A stretch of 64,000 nucleotides of DNA from Kluyvera intermedia (GTDB lineage: Bacteria > Pseudomonadota > Gammaproteobacteria > Enterobacterales > Enterobacteriaceae), in NCBI RefSeq assembly GCF_034424175.1, contig NZ_CP139986.1:930001-994000 (forward strand), in the 5' to 3' direction. The translations under genes were made by a program, and so were the position numbers. Of this stretch, positions 7,692 to 15,737 are shown in pieces. How positions within the stretch are numbered: position 1 is the first letter of the stretch; the number at the start of each line of letters is the position of its first letter. The notes under the pieces are model-generated. The model was not told the DNA's origin and made no database searches. It saw only the letters and a program-made list of their open reading frames with translations.

Positions 7692-8150
7692 TTAAGCCGT
7701 AATGATGGAAACGCGATGGCTCGTCAATGCATCTAGCAGCGGTTTACCCAGTTCCCTTCACAACCAAGGCACTCACCAGACTCAATCCCCAATGGCAAAC
7801 GAGGATGCTGCGTTAATCTTCTCCTTCGAAACCATGACAATCGTTTTGGATGCTCTTTGGCTCAGTAAGCGCTTTACGCCTGCCTCTTCAAAACTTCCTG
7901 TAGTCAATCCGGCGCATGGTGCACACCCGTGACGTCCATGAAATAGAGGTCGGCGTTAATGCGCCCGACGGCTTCGGTCAAGGTTATTCCCCTGGTAACC
8001 AGTAAATGTTTAAACAATTTTCCTCCCGGCAAATCACCTCAATGTTTGGATAGTCCGCCAGGCCTATCGCGATAGTTGGGCTAAGCGTCACCACGGTAAA
8101 TGCTTGCATTTGCTTGATGAGATCCCGGCACCGCACCATCGCCAATAAAA
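7692..8150 (-). pseudogene. Decayed DeoR-family regulator
   Basis: Read on the minus strand in three changing frames, this region encodes the effector half of a DeoR-type regulator. The pieces in order are IFIGDG, ITVVTLSPTIAIGLADYP (from 8101), then after a frameshift GITLTEAVGRINADLYFMDVTGVHH, then after another LTTGSFEEAGVKRLLSQRAS and KTIVMVSKEKINAASSFAIGD, ending near TAA at 7692. These match the DeoR order (GTTT-like segment, ADL.F.gvtGvh, GlTt.d..Ea.vKr, SKTIVL...K). The N-terminal HTH was not found. At least two frameshifts and an in-frame stop make it non-functional. Confidence 0.75.
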
Positions 8151-8582
8151 ATTCATCTACGAGATATTTGAATTGTGCAGAATGCTGGATGGTGGTGTAA
8201 CGCTGTGTCTGACCTAATCAGGCGACGTCAGAAAATGAATGTTGAAAGTTGCAAATTTGCTATTGATGAATGATGAAAATATGTTTCAAATGCGAATTTA
8301 TTCGTAGGTTAATTCTTTAGAATGATATTGTTTCAGGTGTTTACTATTGTGTATGGATAAGTAATCCCCGTCATTAATTTAATGTATTCATTTGATTTTT
8401 ATCACGTAATTAATTTTATTAAAGTTATGTAAGCTTACTGTAAATTAGTCTTTGTTGTGATCTGAATCTTTATTTTCCATCCGTCAAGAGCCAATTCATT
8501 GAACCCGATCACGCCCTTTCACTTCCTATGACTTTGAAATAAATCTTTACGATCTCGATCACTAAAACAATCCTCTTAAAAA
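8151..8582. other. Leader region of kdgM with possible CRP site
   Basis: No gene is supported. Near 8547-8568 the segment ACGATCTCGATCACT resembles a CRP site with one good half (TCAC). The same block (ACGATCTTGATCACT) recurs at the same place before the second porin gene, which argues that it is functional. The remainder is AT-rich. Confidence 0.45.
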
Positions 8583-8623
8583 AATAAAATTCAGTTTCAT
8601 AAAAATGAAACATGGTTCCAATT
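8583..8623 (+). promoter_or_regulatory. Two KdgR-like operators before kdgM
   Basis: AATAAAATTCAGTTTCATA (8583-8601) and AATGAAACATGGTTCCAAT (8604-8622) both resemble the KdgR consensus, with half-sites AAA and TTT at the right spacing. They end about 13 bp before the porin start, so bound repressor would block transcription or early elongation. Confidence 0.7.
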
Positions 8624-8635
8624 GAGGGTTATTGA

Positions 8636-9331
8636 ATGTTCAAGAAATCTCTGGTCATGATGGCTTTATGCGGCGCGTCTTTTGCTGCATCCGCAGTAAC
8701 TGTCGATTTACGTCACGAGTTTATTGATGGTGGCAAGACAGATAAAACTAACGCCGACCGTGTCTCGGTTTCCCACCGCTTTGCGAACGGCTTTGGTTTC
8801 TCAGTCGAAGCGAAATGGAAATCTGGCGGCGATAATACGGATAAACCGTATGCCGATTTTATTGGTAATGGTCACGAAGAATCGATTAGCTATCAGTACA
8901 AATTCAATAAGAATTTCTCGGTGCAGCCGGGCTTTAATATTGAAAGTAACGACAGCCGTTCTATCTATAAGCCAAATTTGCGCGTGCAATATAGCTTCGA
9001 CAGCGGCTTCTATGTCGCAGCACGTTATCGCTATGACTACACCCGTTATCCGTCAAATGCTAACAAAGACGATGATAAAGTTAACCGTGGCGACGCCTGG
9101 GCGGGTTACGTGTTTGGTGACTGGCGTACTGAGCTGAACTACGTTTATGCCCGTAGTTCAGAAGGCACGAAGCGTAACAATAACAAGCCATACTCCCAGG
9201 AATATAACGTGAAAGTGGCGTACAAAATCGACAAAAACTGGGCGCCGTACGGCGAAGTGGGTAACGTAGGCGTTAACGATCGTGATGACCGCCAGACCCG
9301 TTTCCGTGTAGGTGTTGCATATTCCTTCTAA
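8636..9331 (+). CDS. kdgM: Oligogalacturonate-specific porin KdgM (copy 1)
   Basis: This 231-residue protein has a signal peptide (MFKKSLVMMALCGASFAASA, cleaved before VTVDLRHEF). Alternating beta-strands follow and it ends in Phe (VGVAYSF), typical of outer-membrane beta-barrels. The repeated SIYKPNLRVQYSFDSGFYVAARYRY and arginine-rich strands match KdgM, a monomeric 12-strand channel for negatively charged pectin fragments. It would admit oligogalacturonides to the periplasm for the Tog importer. GAGGG lies before the ATG and tandem KdgR boxes lie upstream. A hairpin at 9351-9378 ends the gene. A second copy is at 24163-24879. Confidence 0.93.
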   Translation: MFKKSLVMMALCGASFAASAVTVDLRHEFIDGGKTDKTNADRVSVSHRFANGFGFSVEAKWKSGGDNTDKPYADFIGNGHEESISYQYKFNKNFSVQPGFNIESNDSRSIYKPNLRVQYSFDSGFYVAARYRYDYTRYPSNANKDDDKVNRGDAWAGYVFGDWRTELNYVYARSSEGTKRNNNKPYSQEYNVKVAYKIDKNWAPYGEVGNVGVNDRDDRQTRFRVGVAYSF

Positions 9332-9350
9332 TCTATAGACCCTTTGATGA

Positions 9351-9378
9351 AACCCCTCGGTGACGCTGGCCGGGGGTT
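9351..9378 (+). terminator. Terminator after kdgM
   Basis: AACCCCtCGG and CCGGGGGTT pair around a loop, directly after the porin stop. The T tract is short (TTCTCAT), so it may be moderate in strength. Confidence 0.6.
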
Positions 9379-9509
9379 CTCATCGTTGTGCCAGATAAGT
9401 CTCCCTTCGCTTGTATTCCGTATCTGACAATCATTATTTAATATTCCCGCCCCGTTGTGTCGCTCTTACCCGACGACAATTATCAATACCTTATTGAAGG
9501 GGTTCGTGT

Positions 9510-10043
9510 ATGGATAGTGCTGTGCTGATAATATTACTTCTCATCCTCTGCTTTGCGATATTGGGTGGTGGATGGTTTCTCATCATGCGTACCGAAATGA
9601 AAATAGAAAAAAAGATGCTCAATGAGTTTGAGTTAAAGCGCAAAGAGGAAAAACATCAGAAAATACTTCAAAAATATGAAGAGTTACTGGCAATGGAAAT
9701 TGAGTGGCACACGCAGCGGATAGCCAGCATTCATTTCTTCCTGGCAAAGATAAAGAAAAAGCAGGATGCGCAATACCGGGGTACGCAGGCCAGCATCAAC
9801 GGCGATAACACCCATCTCCACTCAAAGATCAAAGCCTTGATCTTCATCTACTTCCCGCATCTACAGGACGATTACGCCAAACTGTGTAAAATTGCCGACT
9901 GCACAGTGTATTTTGACTATGTTTATGGCCGCTCCTCTGATGGCCCACGGGTGTTAGCGCAGTTGACGGATAAATTGCAGAAGTTGTCCGCTCAGTCAAC
10001 CGAGTTTCAGAATCGTATTCGTAGCGAAGTCGTCGTTAAATGA
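9510..10043 (+). CDS. Hypothetical protein with one membrane helix and coiled coil
   Basis: I do not recognise this 177-residue protein. Residues 4-26 form one hydrophobic helix (VLIILLLILCFAILGGGWFLI). They are followed by a strongly charged helix at about 30-70 rich in Lys and Glu (likely coiled coil), then a mixed domain. Positive residues after the helix suggest the bulk is cytoplasmic. GAAGGGG precedes the ATG. It sits alone between kdgM and yjdI, with a separate short promoter region upstream. Confidence 0.7.
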   Translation: MDSAVLIILLLILCFAILGGGWFLIMRTEMKIEKKMLNEFELKRKEEKHQKILQKYEELLAMEIEWHTQRIASIHFFLAKIKKKQDAQYRGTQASINGDNTHLHSKIKALIFIYFPHLQDDYAKLCKIADCTVYFDYVYGRSSDGPRVLAQLTDKLQKLSAQSTEFQNRIRSEVVVK

Positions 10044-10111
10044 TTAACGATTTTCACTGTCGGCAGGTCTATGATTAGTCTCGAACGTATATAAAAAATA
10101 GAGGCAATGTC

Positions 10112-10345
10112 ATGGATAAGGAACTACAGGACGCAGGTTATCGCGTCTACACCGGAGAGAAGATTGATGTCTACTTCAATACGGCAATGTGCCAGCACTC
10201 CGGAAACTGCGTTCGTGGCAGCGGAAAGCTGTTCAACCTGAAGCGCAAACCATGGATTATTCCGGATGAAGTTGACGTCGCCACGGTGGTTCGCGTTATT
10301 GATACCTGCCCGAGTGGGGCACTTAAATACCGTCATCATGACTAA
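10112..10345 (+). CDS. yjdI: YjdI family iron-sulfur protein
   Basis: The 77 residues match E. coli YjdI closely, as I remember it (YTGEKIDVYFNT, KLFNLKRKPWI, DTCPSGALKYRH). It belongs to the family described as a divergent 4Fe-4S mono-cluster domain. Candidate ligands are C27 and C33 (CQHSGNC) and C66 (TCPSG). Its biochemical role is unknown. yjdJ follows 10 bp downstream in the same order as in E. coli, although the pair lies elsewhere in that genome. AGAGG before the ATG supports the start. Confidence 0.88.
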   Translation: MDKELQDAGYRVYTGEKIDVYFNTAMCQHSGNCVRGSGKLFNLKRKPWIIPDEVDVATVVRVIDTCPSGALKYRHHD

Positions 10346-10355
10346 GTGAGGGCAT

Positions 10356-10628
10356 GTGGAAATTCTGGAAGGTCATAACAAATTTTACGTCAATGACGCT
10401 GATGGTAACCAGGTGGCAGAGATTGTCTATGTCCCTACCGGTGAACATCTCAGCATTATTGAACACACCGATGTTGATGAGAGTCTAAAAGGGCAGGGTG
10501 TCGGCAAAAAACTGGTTGCAAAAGTGGTGGCGAAGATGCGTGAGGAACAGCGCAAAATCATCCCGCTATGCCCGTTTGCTAAACACGAGTTTGATAACAC
10601 TCGCGAGTACGACGATATCCGAGCCTGA
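10356..10628 (+). CDS. yjdJ: YjdJ, small GNAT-fold acetyltransferase
   Basis: The 90-residue protein starts with GTG at 10356 after GAGGG. It has the compact single-domain acetyltransferase form: VDESLKGQGVGKKLV is the acetyl-CoA pyrophosphate loop (Q/RxxGxG/A), followed by KIIPLCPFAKHEF. It matches E. coli YjdJ along its length. The substrate is unknown. It is co-transcribed with yjdI. Confidence 0.88.
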   Translation: MEILEGHNKFYVNDADGNQVAEIVYVPTGEHLSIIEHTDVDESLKGQGVGKKLVAKVVAKMREEQRKIIPLCPFAKHEFDNTREYDDIRA

Positions 10629-10662
10629 ATCCTTGCGCCAGCTCAGCTGGCGCAATTCCCCT

Positions 10663-11274
10663 TTAGCGAATTTGTTCAAGCAGCAGCAGTGCAGCAATCG
10701 CGACCATCAAACCACCAGAGACTCGGCTGACAACCCTTGCCGCCTGTGGACGGCTCGCCAGTAGTGCGCGTGAACCGTAGCCAACCAGTAAGTAGATTAA
10801 TGTACAGGTGATTAAGTGCATCAGTCCCAGCGCTGACATCTGCATGGGCATCGACCATTGACCGTGCGGGTCTGTGAACTGTGGTAATAAAGCCAGGAAC
10901 AATAAAAATACCTTTGGATTCAGCCCGCTAATACATAAACCTTTCAACGCCCACTGATTCCAGCCACCGCTTTGTGGGCGAGTGCTGGAGACGGTCGCCG
11001 GATGGCGTAGCAGTGAGATACCAAGCCACAATAAATACAGCGCACCCAGTAGCGTAATGGCTGACAACGCCAGTGGATGCCCAGCGATCAGCACGCCCAC
11101 CCCTGCGACCACCACAATAGTTGCCAATAGATGCCCTGATATTAGCCCCGCTACCGCAGGTAAGATTGCACGGCCATGGATCCCTGCGCTGATGGTGTAG
11201 GCCCAATCCGCCCCTGGCGTCATAATCAACAAAAAAGAAACCAGCCAGAACCCGGCCACCAGACTCATTTCCAT
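10663..11274 (-). CDS. LysE/RhtB family amino-acid exporter
   Basis: This 203-residue inner-membrane protein has about six hydrophobic segments and the family signature TPGADWAYTISAGIHGR near the N-terminus, followed by GHLLATIVVVAGVG. GLNPKVFLLFLALLPQF, also typical of RhtB proteins, lies in the middle. Such proteins export amino acids such as threonine, homoserine, leucine or cysteine; the substrate here is not determinable. It is divergent from an Lrp/AsnC-type gene 128 bp away, a common regulator-exporter pairing. Confidence 0.9.
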   Translation of the reverse strand: MEMSLVAGFWLVSFLLIMTPGADWAYTISAGIHGRAILPAVAGLISGHLLATIVVVAGVGVLIAGHPLALSAITLLGALYLLWLGISLLRHPATVSSTRPQSGGWNQWALKGLCISGLNPKVFLLFLALLPQFTDPHGQWSMPMQMSALGLMHLITCTLIYLLVGYGSRALLASRPQAARVVSRVSGGLMVAIAALLLLEQIR

Positions 11275-11402
11275 TACCCGTATACTCCGTTATTTTTCAT
11301 TGTGTTATCACAGAACCCGTTAACGAAAGAATATCGGGATTTCAGCGCAATGAGTTTTCAATGTTATGCTGAAAAATTCCGATTAGAGAGAGAATCTTCC
11401 AA

Positions 11403-11870
11403 ATGGATAGCATTGATCGAAAAATTCTTGCTGAACTACAAGCGGATGGCCGTTTATCGATTACTGAGTTGGCTGAGCGAGTAAATTTAAGCCTTTCACC
11501 ATGCCACCGACGTTTACGGGCACTGGAGCAAGAAGGGGTCATTACGGGCTATCGCGCTAACCTCGACCCGGGAAAGATGGGCTTTAACTTCGTCGCGCTG
11601 GTGTTTGCCACCTTAAAAGAGGGGGATAAAAAAGCGGTGAGCGCCTTTGAAGAGGCGGTAGAAGAGATCCCGCAGATCGTGCTTGCTCAGCGCCTATTTG
11701 GCGATCCGGATTATTTAATGCAGGTGGTCACCCGCGATCTTTCCTCCTTCCAGAAACTCTACGATCAGAAGCTTTCTGCTATGCCTGGCGTACAGCATCT
11801 ACGCTCGACGCTGGTGATGAAAACGGTGGTACAGGACAGACCGTTCCCGCTAGAAACATTCAAATCGTAA
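11403..11870 (+). CDS. Lrp/AsnC family transcriptional regulator
   Basis: The 155 residues begin DSIDRKILAELQADGRLSITELAERVNLSLSPCHRRLRALE, the Lrp-type HTH (about 2-60). A RAM ligand-binding domain follows (about 65-145; VALVFATL, FGDPDYLMQVVTRDL). The family senses amino acids and forms octamers. The divergent LysE-type exporter is its likely target. AGAGAGAATC precedes the ATG. Confidence 0.9.
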   Translation: MDSIDRKILAELQADGRLSITELAERVNLSLSPCHRRLRALEQEGVITGYRANLDPGKMGFNFVALVFATLKEGDKKAVSAFEEAVEEIPQIVLAQRLFGDPDYLMQVVTRDLSSFQKLYDQKLSAMPGVQHLRSTLVMKTVVQDRPFPLETFKS

Positions 11871-11910
11871 AGTATTTTGCTCAAATAATTCGCATGCTAA
11901 TATATTTGCG

Positions 11911-11960
11911 CAGGGGATGGCATTCCCCCTTGAACCGCCGTGTGGCTGATGATGCCTGTT
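11911..11960 (+). promoter_or_regulatory. Fluoride riboswitch (crcB motif)
   Basis: The conserved elements are present in order: GGGGATGG, a GGGG/CCCC stem (11913-11916 with 11925-11928), AACC, a GCC-GTGT-GGC hairpin (11937-11946) and CTGATGA. The closing stem pairs GGCAT (11919-11923) with ATGCC (11952-11956). This is the fluoride aptamer layout. It lies before a CLC-F antiporter gene. The segment just downstream can form a competing hairpin (11954-11988) that takes the 3' strand of the closing stem, a plausible expression platform. Confidence 0.9.
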
Positions 11961-12035
11961 TCTATTCCTGGACCGGGAATGAACAGGCACACCTCTATCG
12001 CGTCCAGGATGATTAATTCATCTAAGGATGCGTCA

Positions 12036-13355
12036 ATGCACTTTGAACACTTCGCTCGTAAAAATTCGCTTTTCTTCCTGTTGCAATGGTTGCTGCTGGC
12101 ACTGGTCATTGCCGTTCTGGGTGGCTCGGCCTCAGCGCTATTTCTCTTCTCGCTCGATTGGGCGACCGCTTCCCGTATTCAACATCATTGGCTTATCTGG
12201 CTGTTGCCGTTTGCCGGTTTTGTCGTGGGTTGGGTTTACTTACGTTTTGGTCGGTCAGTGGAAGCGGGGAATAACCTGATCCTTGAACAGGTTCACAGCC
12301 CTGCGAAGGTTATTGGGCTGCGGATGGCGCCGCTGGTGTTTATCGGCACGGTGATTTCTCATCTGTTTGGCGCATCGGTTGGACGCGAAGGCACTGCGGT
12401 ACAAATGGGAGCCTCAATCGCGGATCAATTTACCTCGGTACTGAAACTCAACGATGACGCGCGGCGGATGGTATTGATGGCAGGCGTTAGCGCGGGATTT
12501 TCTTCGGTATTTGGTACGCCGCTGGCGGGGGCGATTTTCGGCCTTGAAGTGATGACGATAGGCCGGATGCACTACACGGCCATTTTTCCCTGCCTGCTAG
12601 CCGCAATTGTCGCCGATCAGGTGGGGTTGATGTGGGGCGTGCATCACACCCACTATGCGATGTCGCTTATCCCGCAGATGTCTCTCTGGACACTGGCGGC
12701 GGTCATTATTGCAGGCTGCTGTTTTGGCCTGGCGGCCCGCGTTTTTGCCGATGTGACACACCTGATTGGCGGCATGATGAAAACACATATCGCCTATGCA
12801 CCACTGCGTCCATTTATTGGTGGGGTGATTATCGCGGTCGCAGTCTACCTGCTGCATGCTGACCGCTACATTGGTCTGGGTATTCCGGTGATTGTCGATG
12901 CTTTCCAGCAGCCGCTAGCGCCGTGGGATTTTCTCGGTAAGCTGGCATTTACCGTAATGTCGCTGGGTAGCGGCTTTAAGGGCGGCGAAGTGACGCCGCT
13001 GTTTTACATTGGCGCAACGCTCGGCAATGCGCTGGCGCCGCTTTTGCATCTGCCGTTTGCCTTTCTCGCCGGGATCGGTTTTGTCGCGGTGTTTGCTGGA
13101 GCCGCCAATACACCCATTGCCTCAACGTTGATGGCGATTGAACTGTTTGGGGCGGATATCGGCATTTATGCGGCGATGGGCTGCGTGGTCGCCTATCTGG
13201 TCTCCGGGTACACCAGCATTTACCGCTCTCAGCGTGTGGCCTGCCTGAAGCATCGCGTTGTACCGAAGGGGATAACGCTGGCGGAATTACCGGGCTGGCA
13301 ACGTGAACAGGCGCAAACCAGAATGCCTCACGACGAGGCAAAAACCGATAGCTAA
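12036..13355 (+). CDS. CLC-F type fluoride/proton antiporter
   Basis: This 439-residue multi-pass protein is of the chloride-channel superfamily. GREGTAVQMGAS (residues 116-127) carries the gating Glu118 with Thr in place of the Pro of chloride-specific members. The first anion-site motif GSGIP is replaced by GNNLI. Both changes are known marks of the CLC-F branch, which expels fluoride. A fluoride riboswitch directly upstream confirms the role. The GTG frame starting at 11940 lies inside the aptamer, so the ATG at 12036 with AAGGA upstream is chosen. Confidence 0.92.
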   Translation: MHFEHFARKNSLFFLLQWLLLALVIAVLGGSASALFLFSLDWATASRIQHHWLIWLLPFAGFVVGWVYLRFGRSVEAGNNLILEQVHSPAKVIGLRMAPLVFIGTVISHLFGASVGREGTAVQMGASIADQFTSVLKLNDDARRMVLMAGVSAGFSSVFGTPLAGAIFGLEVMTIGRMHYTAIFPCLLAAIVADQVGLMWGVHHTHYAMSLIPQMSLWTLAAVIIAGCCFGLAARVFADVTHLIGGMMKTHIAYAPLRPFIGGVIIAVAVYLLHADRYIGLGIPVIVDAFQQPLAPWDFLGKLAFTVMSLGSGFKGGEVTPLFYIGATLGNALAPLLHLPFAFLAGIGFVAVFAGAANTPIASTLMAIELFGADIGIYAAMGCVVAYLVSGYTSIYRSQRVACLKHRVVPKGITLAELPGWQREQAQTRMPHDEAKTDS

Positions 13356-13426
13356 TAACTGATTGTTGTAAGCACTCAGATTTCTTATTGCGAAAATGTA
13401 AATAACGTACTCAATATTTGTTATTT

Positions 13427-13446
13427 CAGAATGAGCACTCATTCTG
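13427..13446. promoter_or_regulatory. Palindrome, possible operator of the organosulfur operon
   Basis: CAGAATGAGCACTCATTCTG has two 9-bp arms around a 2-bp centre, 51 bp before the monooxygenase start. It has no T tract, so an operator is more likely than a terminator. The regulator is unknown and no regulator gene lies in the operon. Confidence 0.5.
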
Positions 13447-13497
13447 GCTATCTTGATTCAAGCCCAAACCCCGGCCATGAATCAGGAGCAAACCAGA

Positions 13498-14844
13498 ATG
13501 AGCAGACAAATCAAGTTAGGTGCCTTTCTTCCCGGCGGCGGCCAGCATATTGCGGCCTGGCGCCATCCCGATCAGCCCGCTGATGGCGCAACCAGTTTCG
13601 AATTCCATAAGCAGTTAGCGCAGACCGCTGAACGTGGCTTATTTGATGCTTACTTCCTCGCCGATGGTCTGGCGATCCCGGCCTCTGGCGTCACCGACGG
13701 CGGCACGGCGAAAGTGGCAGGCTTTGAACCCGTCACCCTGTTCTCTGCGCTGGCGCCGCTGACGCAAAATATTGGCTTTATCGCCACCGCTTCCACCACT
13801 TATGAAGAACCCTACAACCTGGCGCGCAAATTCGCCTCGCTGGACTTAATCTCCGGTGGTCGTGCGGGCTGGAATGTGGTGACGACCGCCACTGAAGCGG
13901 CAGCCCACAACTTCAACCTCGACACTCAGCACCCACACGAGTACCGCTATCAGCGTGCGAAAGAGCATGTGGAAGTGGTGAAAAAACTGTGGGATAGCTT
14001 TGAAGACGACGCATTCCTGCGTGACAAAGCTTCTGGGCAATTCTTTGACCGGGATAAGGTGCACGACACCAACCACGTCGGCAAATTCTTTAAAGTCCGT
14101 GGCCCGTTGAACGTGCCTCGTTCGCCGCAAGGCCAGCCGGTAATCGTCCAGGCGGGACAATCCGAAAGCGGACGCGCGCTGGCGGCGGCCACCGCCGAGG
14201 TCATTTTCACCTCGCATCAGCATCTGGAAACCGCGCAGGATTTCTATCGTGATATTAAAAATCGCGCTCGCGCCGTTGGCCGCAATCCCGATCATGTGTT
14301 GATCATGCCGGGTGTGGCGCCGTTTATCGGTCGTACTGAGGAAGAGGCGAAAGAGAAGTATCACAAACTGACCTCGCTGATTGTTGAAGCTGACGGTATT
14401 GCCCTGCTAAACGGCCTCGCCGGGGGCGGGATCGACCTGGGTAAATTCGATCCAGACGGCCCGCTGCCACCGCTGCCGGTCACCGAGGGGATGAAGTCGC
14501 GCCCGGAACTGATCCGCCAGATCGCCGATGAAAATAACTTTACTATCCGTGAGCTTTATCAATGGGTTGCAACCGCGCGTGGGCACTTCACCGTGGTGGG
14601 CAGCGCCGAGCAGGTTGCGGATACTTTGCAGGAATGGTTTGAGAATGAAGCCGCAGATGGTTTCAACGTGCTGCCGCCGTGGCTGCCGGGTGGACTGGAT
14701 GATTTTATCGAGCTGGTGGTGCCGATTCTGCAAAAACGTGGACTGTTCCGCACCCAGTATGAAGGCAAAACGCTGCGCGAAAATCTGGGGTTGCCGTTTG
14801 CCAGCAACCGCTACAGCGCCGTGCGCAACGCCAAAGTGGCTTGA
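13498..14844 (+). CDS. LLM-class FMN-dependent monooxygenase (NtaA/SnaA/DszA type)
   Basis: This 448-residue flavin enzyme has the luciferase-like TIM-barrel pattern: KLGAFLPGGGQHIAAWRHP, FDAYFLADGL, LDLISGGRAGWNVVTT, RYQRAKEHVEVVKKLWDSFED and PVIVQAGQSESGRALAA. Members use FMNH2 and oxygen to split C-S or C-N bonds in nitrilotriacetate, sulfones or similar compounds. With an adjoining SsuABC-like transporter, release of sulfite or sulfide from an organosulfur compound is the likely role. The ATG at 13498 has AGGAG 9 nt upstream, unlike ATG 13477 or TTG 13453. No flavin reductase gene is adjacent. Confidence 0.88.
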   Translation: MSRQIKLGAFLPGGGQHIAAWRHPDQPADGATSFEFHKQLAQTAERGLFDAYFLADGLAIPASGVTDGGTAKVAGFEPVTLFSALAPLTQNIGFIATASTTYEEPYNLARKFASLDLISGGRAGWNVVTTATEAAAHNFNLDTQHPHEYRYQRAKEHVEVVKKLWDSFEDDAFLRDKASGQFFDRDKVHDTNHVGKFFKVRGPLNVPRSPQGQPVIVQAGQSESGRALAAATAEVIFTSHQHLETAQDFYRDIKNRARAVGRNPDHVLIMPGVAPFIGRTEEEAKEKYHKLTSLIVEADGIALLNGLAGGGIDLGKFDPDGPLPPLPVTEGMKSRPELIRQIADENNFTIRELYQWVATARGHFTVVGSAEQVADTLQEWFENEAADGFNVLPPWLPGGLDDFIELVVPILQKRGLFRTQYEGKTLRENLGLPFASNRYSAVRNAKVA

Positions 14845-14853
14845 GGAGGCTCT

Positions 14854-15684
14854 ATGTTCTATTCCACGACCCGAATTCGCCTGAAGGCCCGTCGCCCGGC
14901 AACGCCTGCTTACAAGGTGTGGTATCAACGCAGCGTGTCATTGATTGCTCGCTACGGCCTGCTGGTGCTGTTTTTCGCCGGTTGGCAAATTGCCAGCAGT
15001 GCAGGATGGATGAATGCGGCGGTGATCCCGCCGCTGGATAAAATCTTCACTGCGCTGTGGAATGGGATAACCCAGGGCGCACTGTTGGGGGATATCACCA
15101 TCAGCCTGCAGCGAGCCGGACTGGCCTTCTTCGCCGCGATCGTGGTGGGGATCCCGCTGGGACTGTTTATGGGACAAATTCGCCCGCTAGAGCAGGCGCT
15201 GGATCCGATTCTTCAGCTCTTCCGCCAGACTTCAGCGTTGGCGCTTTACCCGATCTTTATTCTGTTGTTGGGGCTGGGGGAAACCTCGAAAGTGTTCGTG
15301 ATTTTCTGGGCGGCACTGTTCCCGATTCTGCTGTCGACCATCAGTGGAGTAAAAGAGGTTGATTCTAAACTCTTGGAGATGGCGAAAACCTTTGGTGCCG
15401 GACGCCTGACGCTGTTCTACCGCGTGATTGTACCTGCGTCTGTACCGTCTATTTTTGTCGGCCTGCGCCTGTCGGCGACCACGGCTTTATTGCTGCTGAT
15501 TGCCGCAGAAATGATCGGCGCCAATCAGGGAATCGGCTTCCGGGTTATCAATGCGCAATATAACTTCCAGATCCCGATGATGTTCGCCGCCATATTCCTG
15601 CTGGCTTTTGCCGGGTTATTAGCGAACGCCATTCTGGTGTTTTTACAGCGCCGTCTGTGTCGCTGGAATACGCGTGATCATTAA
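14854..15684 (+). CDS. ABC transporter permease, SsuC/TauC type
   Basis: This 276-residue inner-membrane protein has about six helices. The permease coupling motif lies in EMAKTFGAGRLTLFYRVIVPASVPSIFVGLR (an EAA-type loop). It begins 9 bp after the monooxygenase stop, with GAGGAGG before the ATG. The family imports sulfonates, taurine or nitrate-like anions. It works with the binding protein and ATPase that follow. Confidence 0.9.
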   Translation: MFYSTTRIRLKARRPATPAYKVWYQRSVSLIARYGLLVLFFAGWQIASSAGWMNAAVIPPLDKIFTALWNGITQGALLGDITISLQRAGLAFFAAIVVGIPLGLFMGQIRPLEQALDPILQLFRQTSALALYPIFILLLGLGETSKVFVIFWAALFPILLSTISGVKEVDSKLLEMAKTFGAGRLTLFYRVIVPASVPSIFVGLRLSATTALLLLIAAEMIGANQGIGFRVINAQYNFQIPMMFAAIFLLAFAGLLANAILVFLQRRLCRWNTRDH

Positions 15685-15737
15685 TTCTTTTGTACATTAT
15701 TTTGCGTTTTTTAATATCGCCAAACAGGACTTTTATA

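Noticed and set aside
7702..7932. Plus-strand frame of 76 codons
   Set aside because: It is antisense to the clear DeoR remnant on the minus strand and has no ribosome-binding site.
11940..12035. GTG start for the fluoride antiporter
   Set aside because: It lies inside the riboswitch aptamer and would add 32 residues with no family match.
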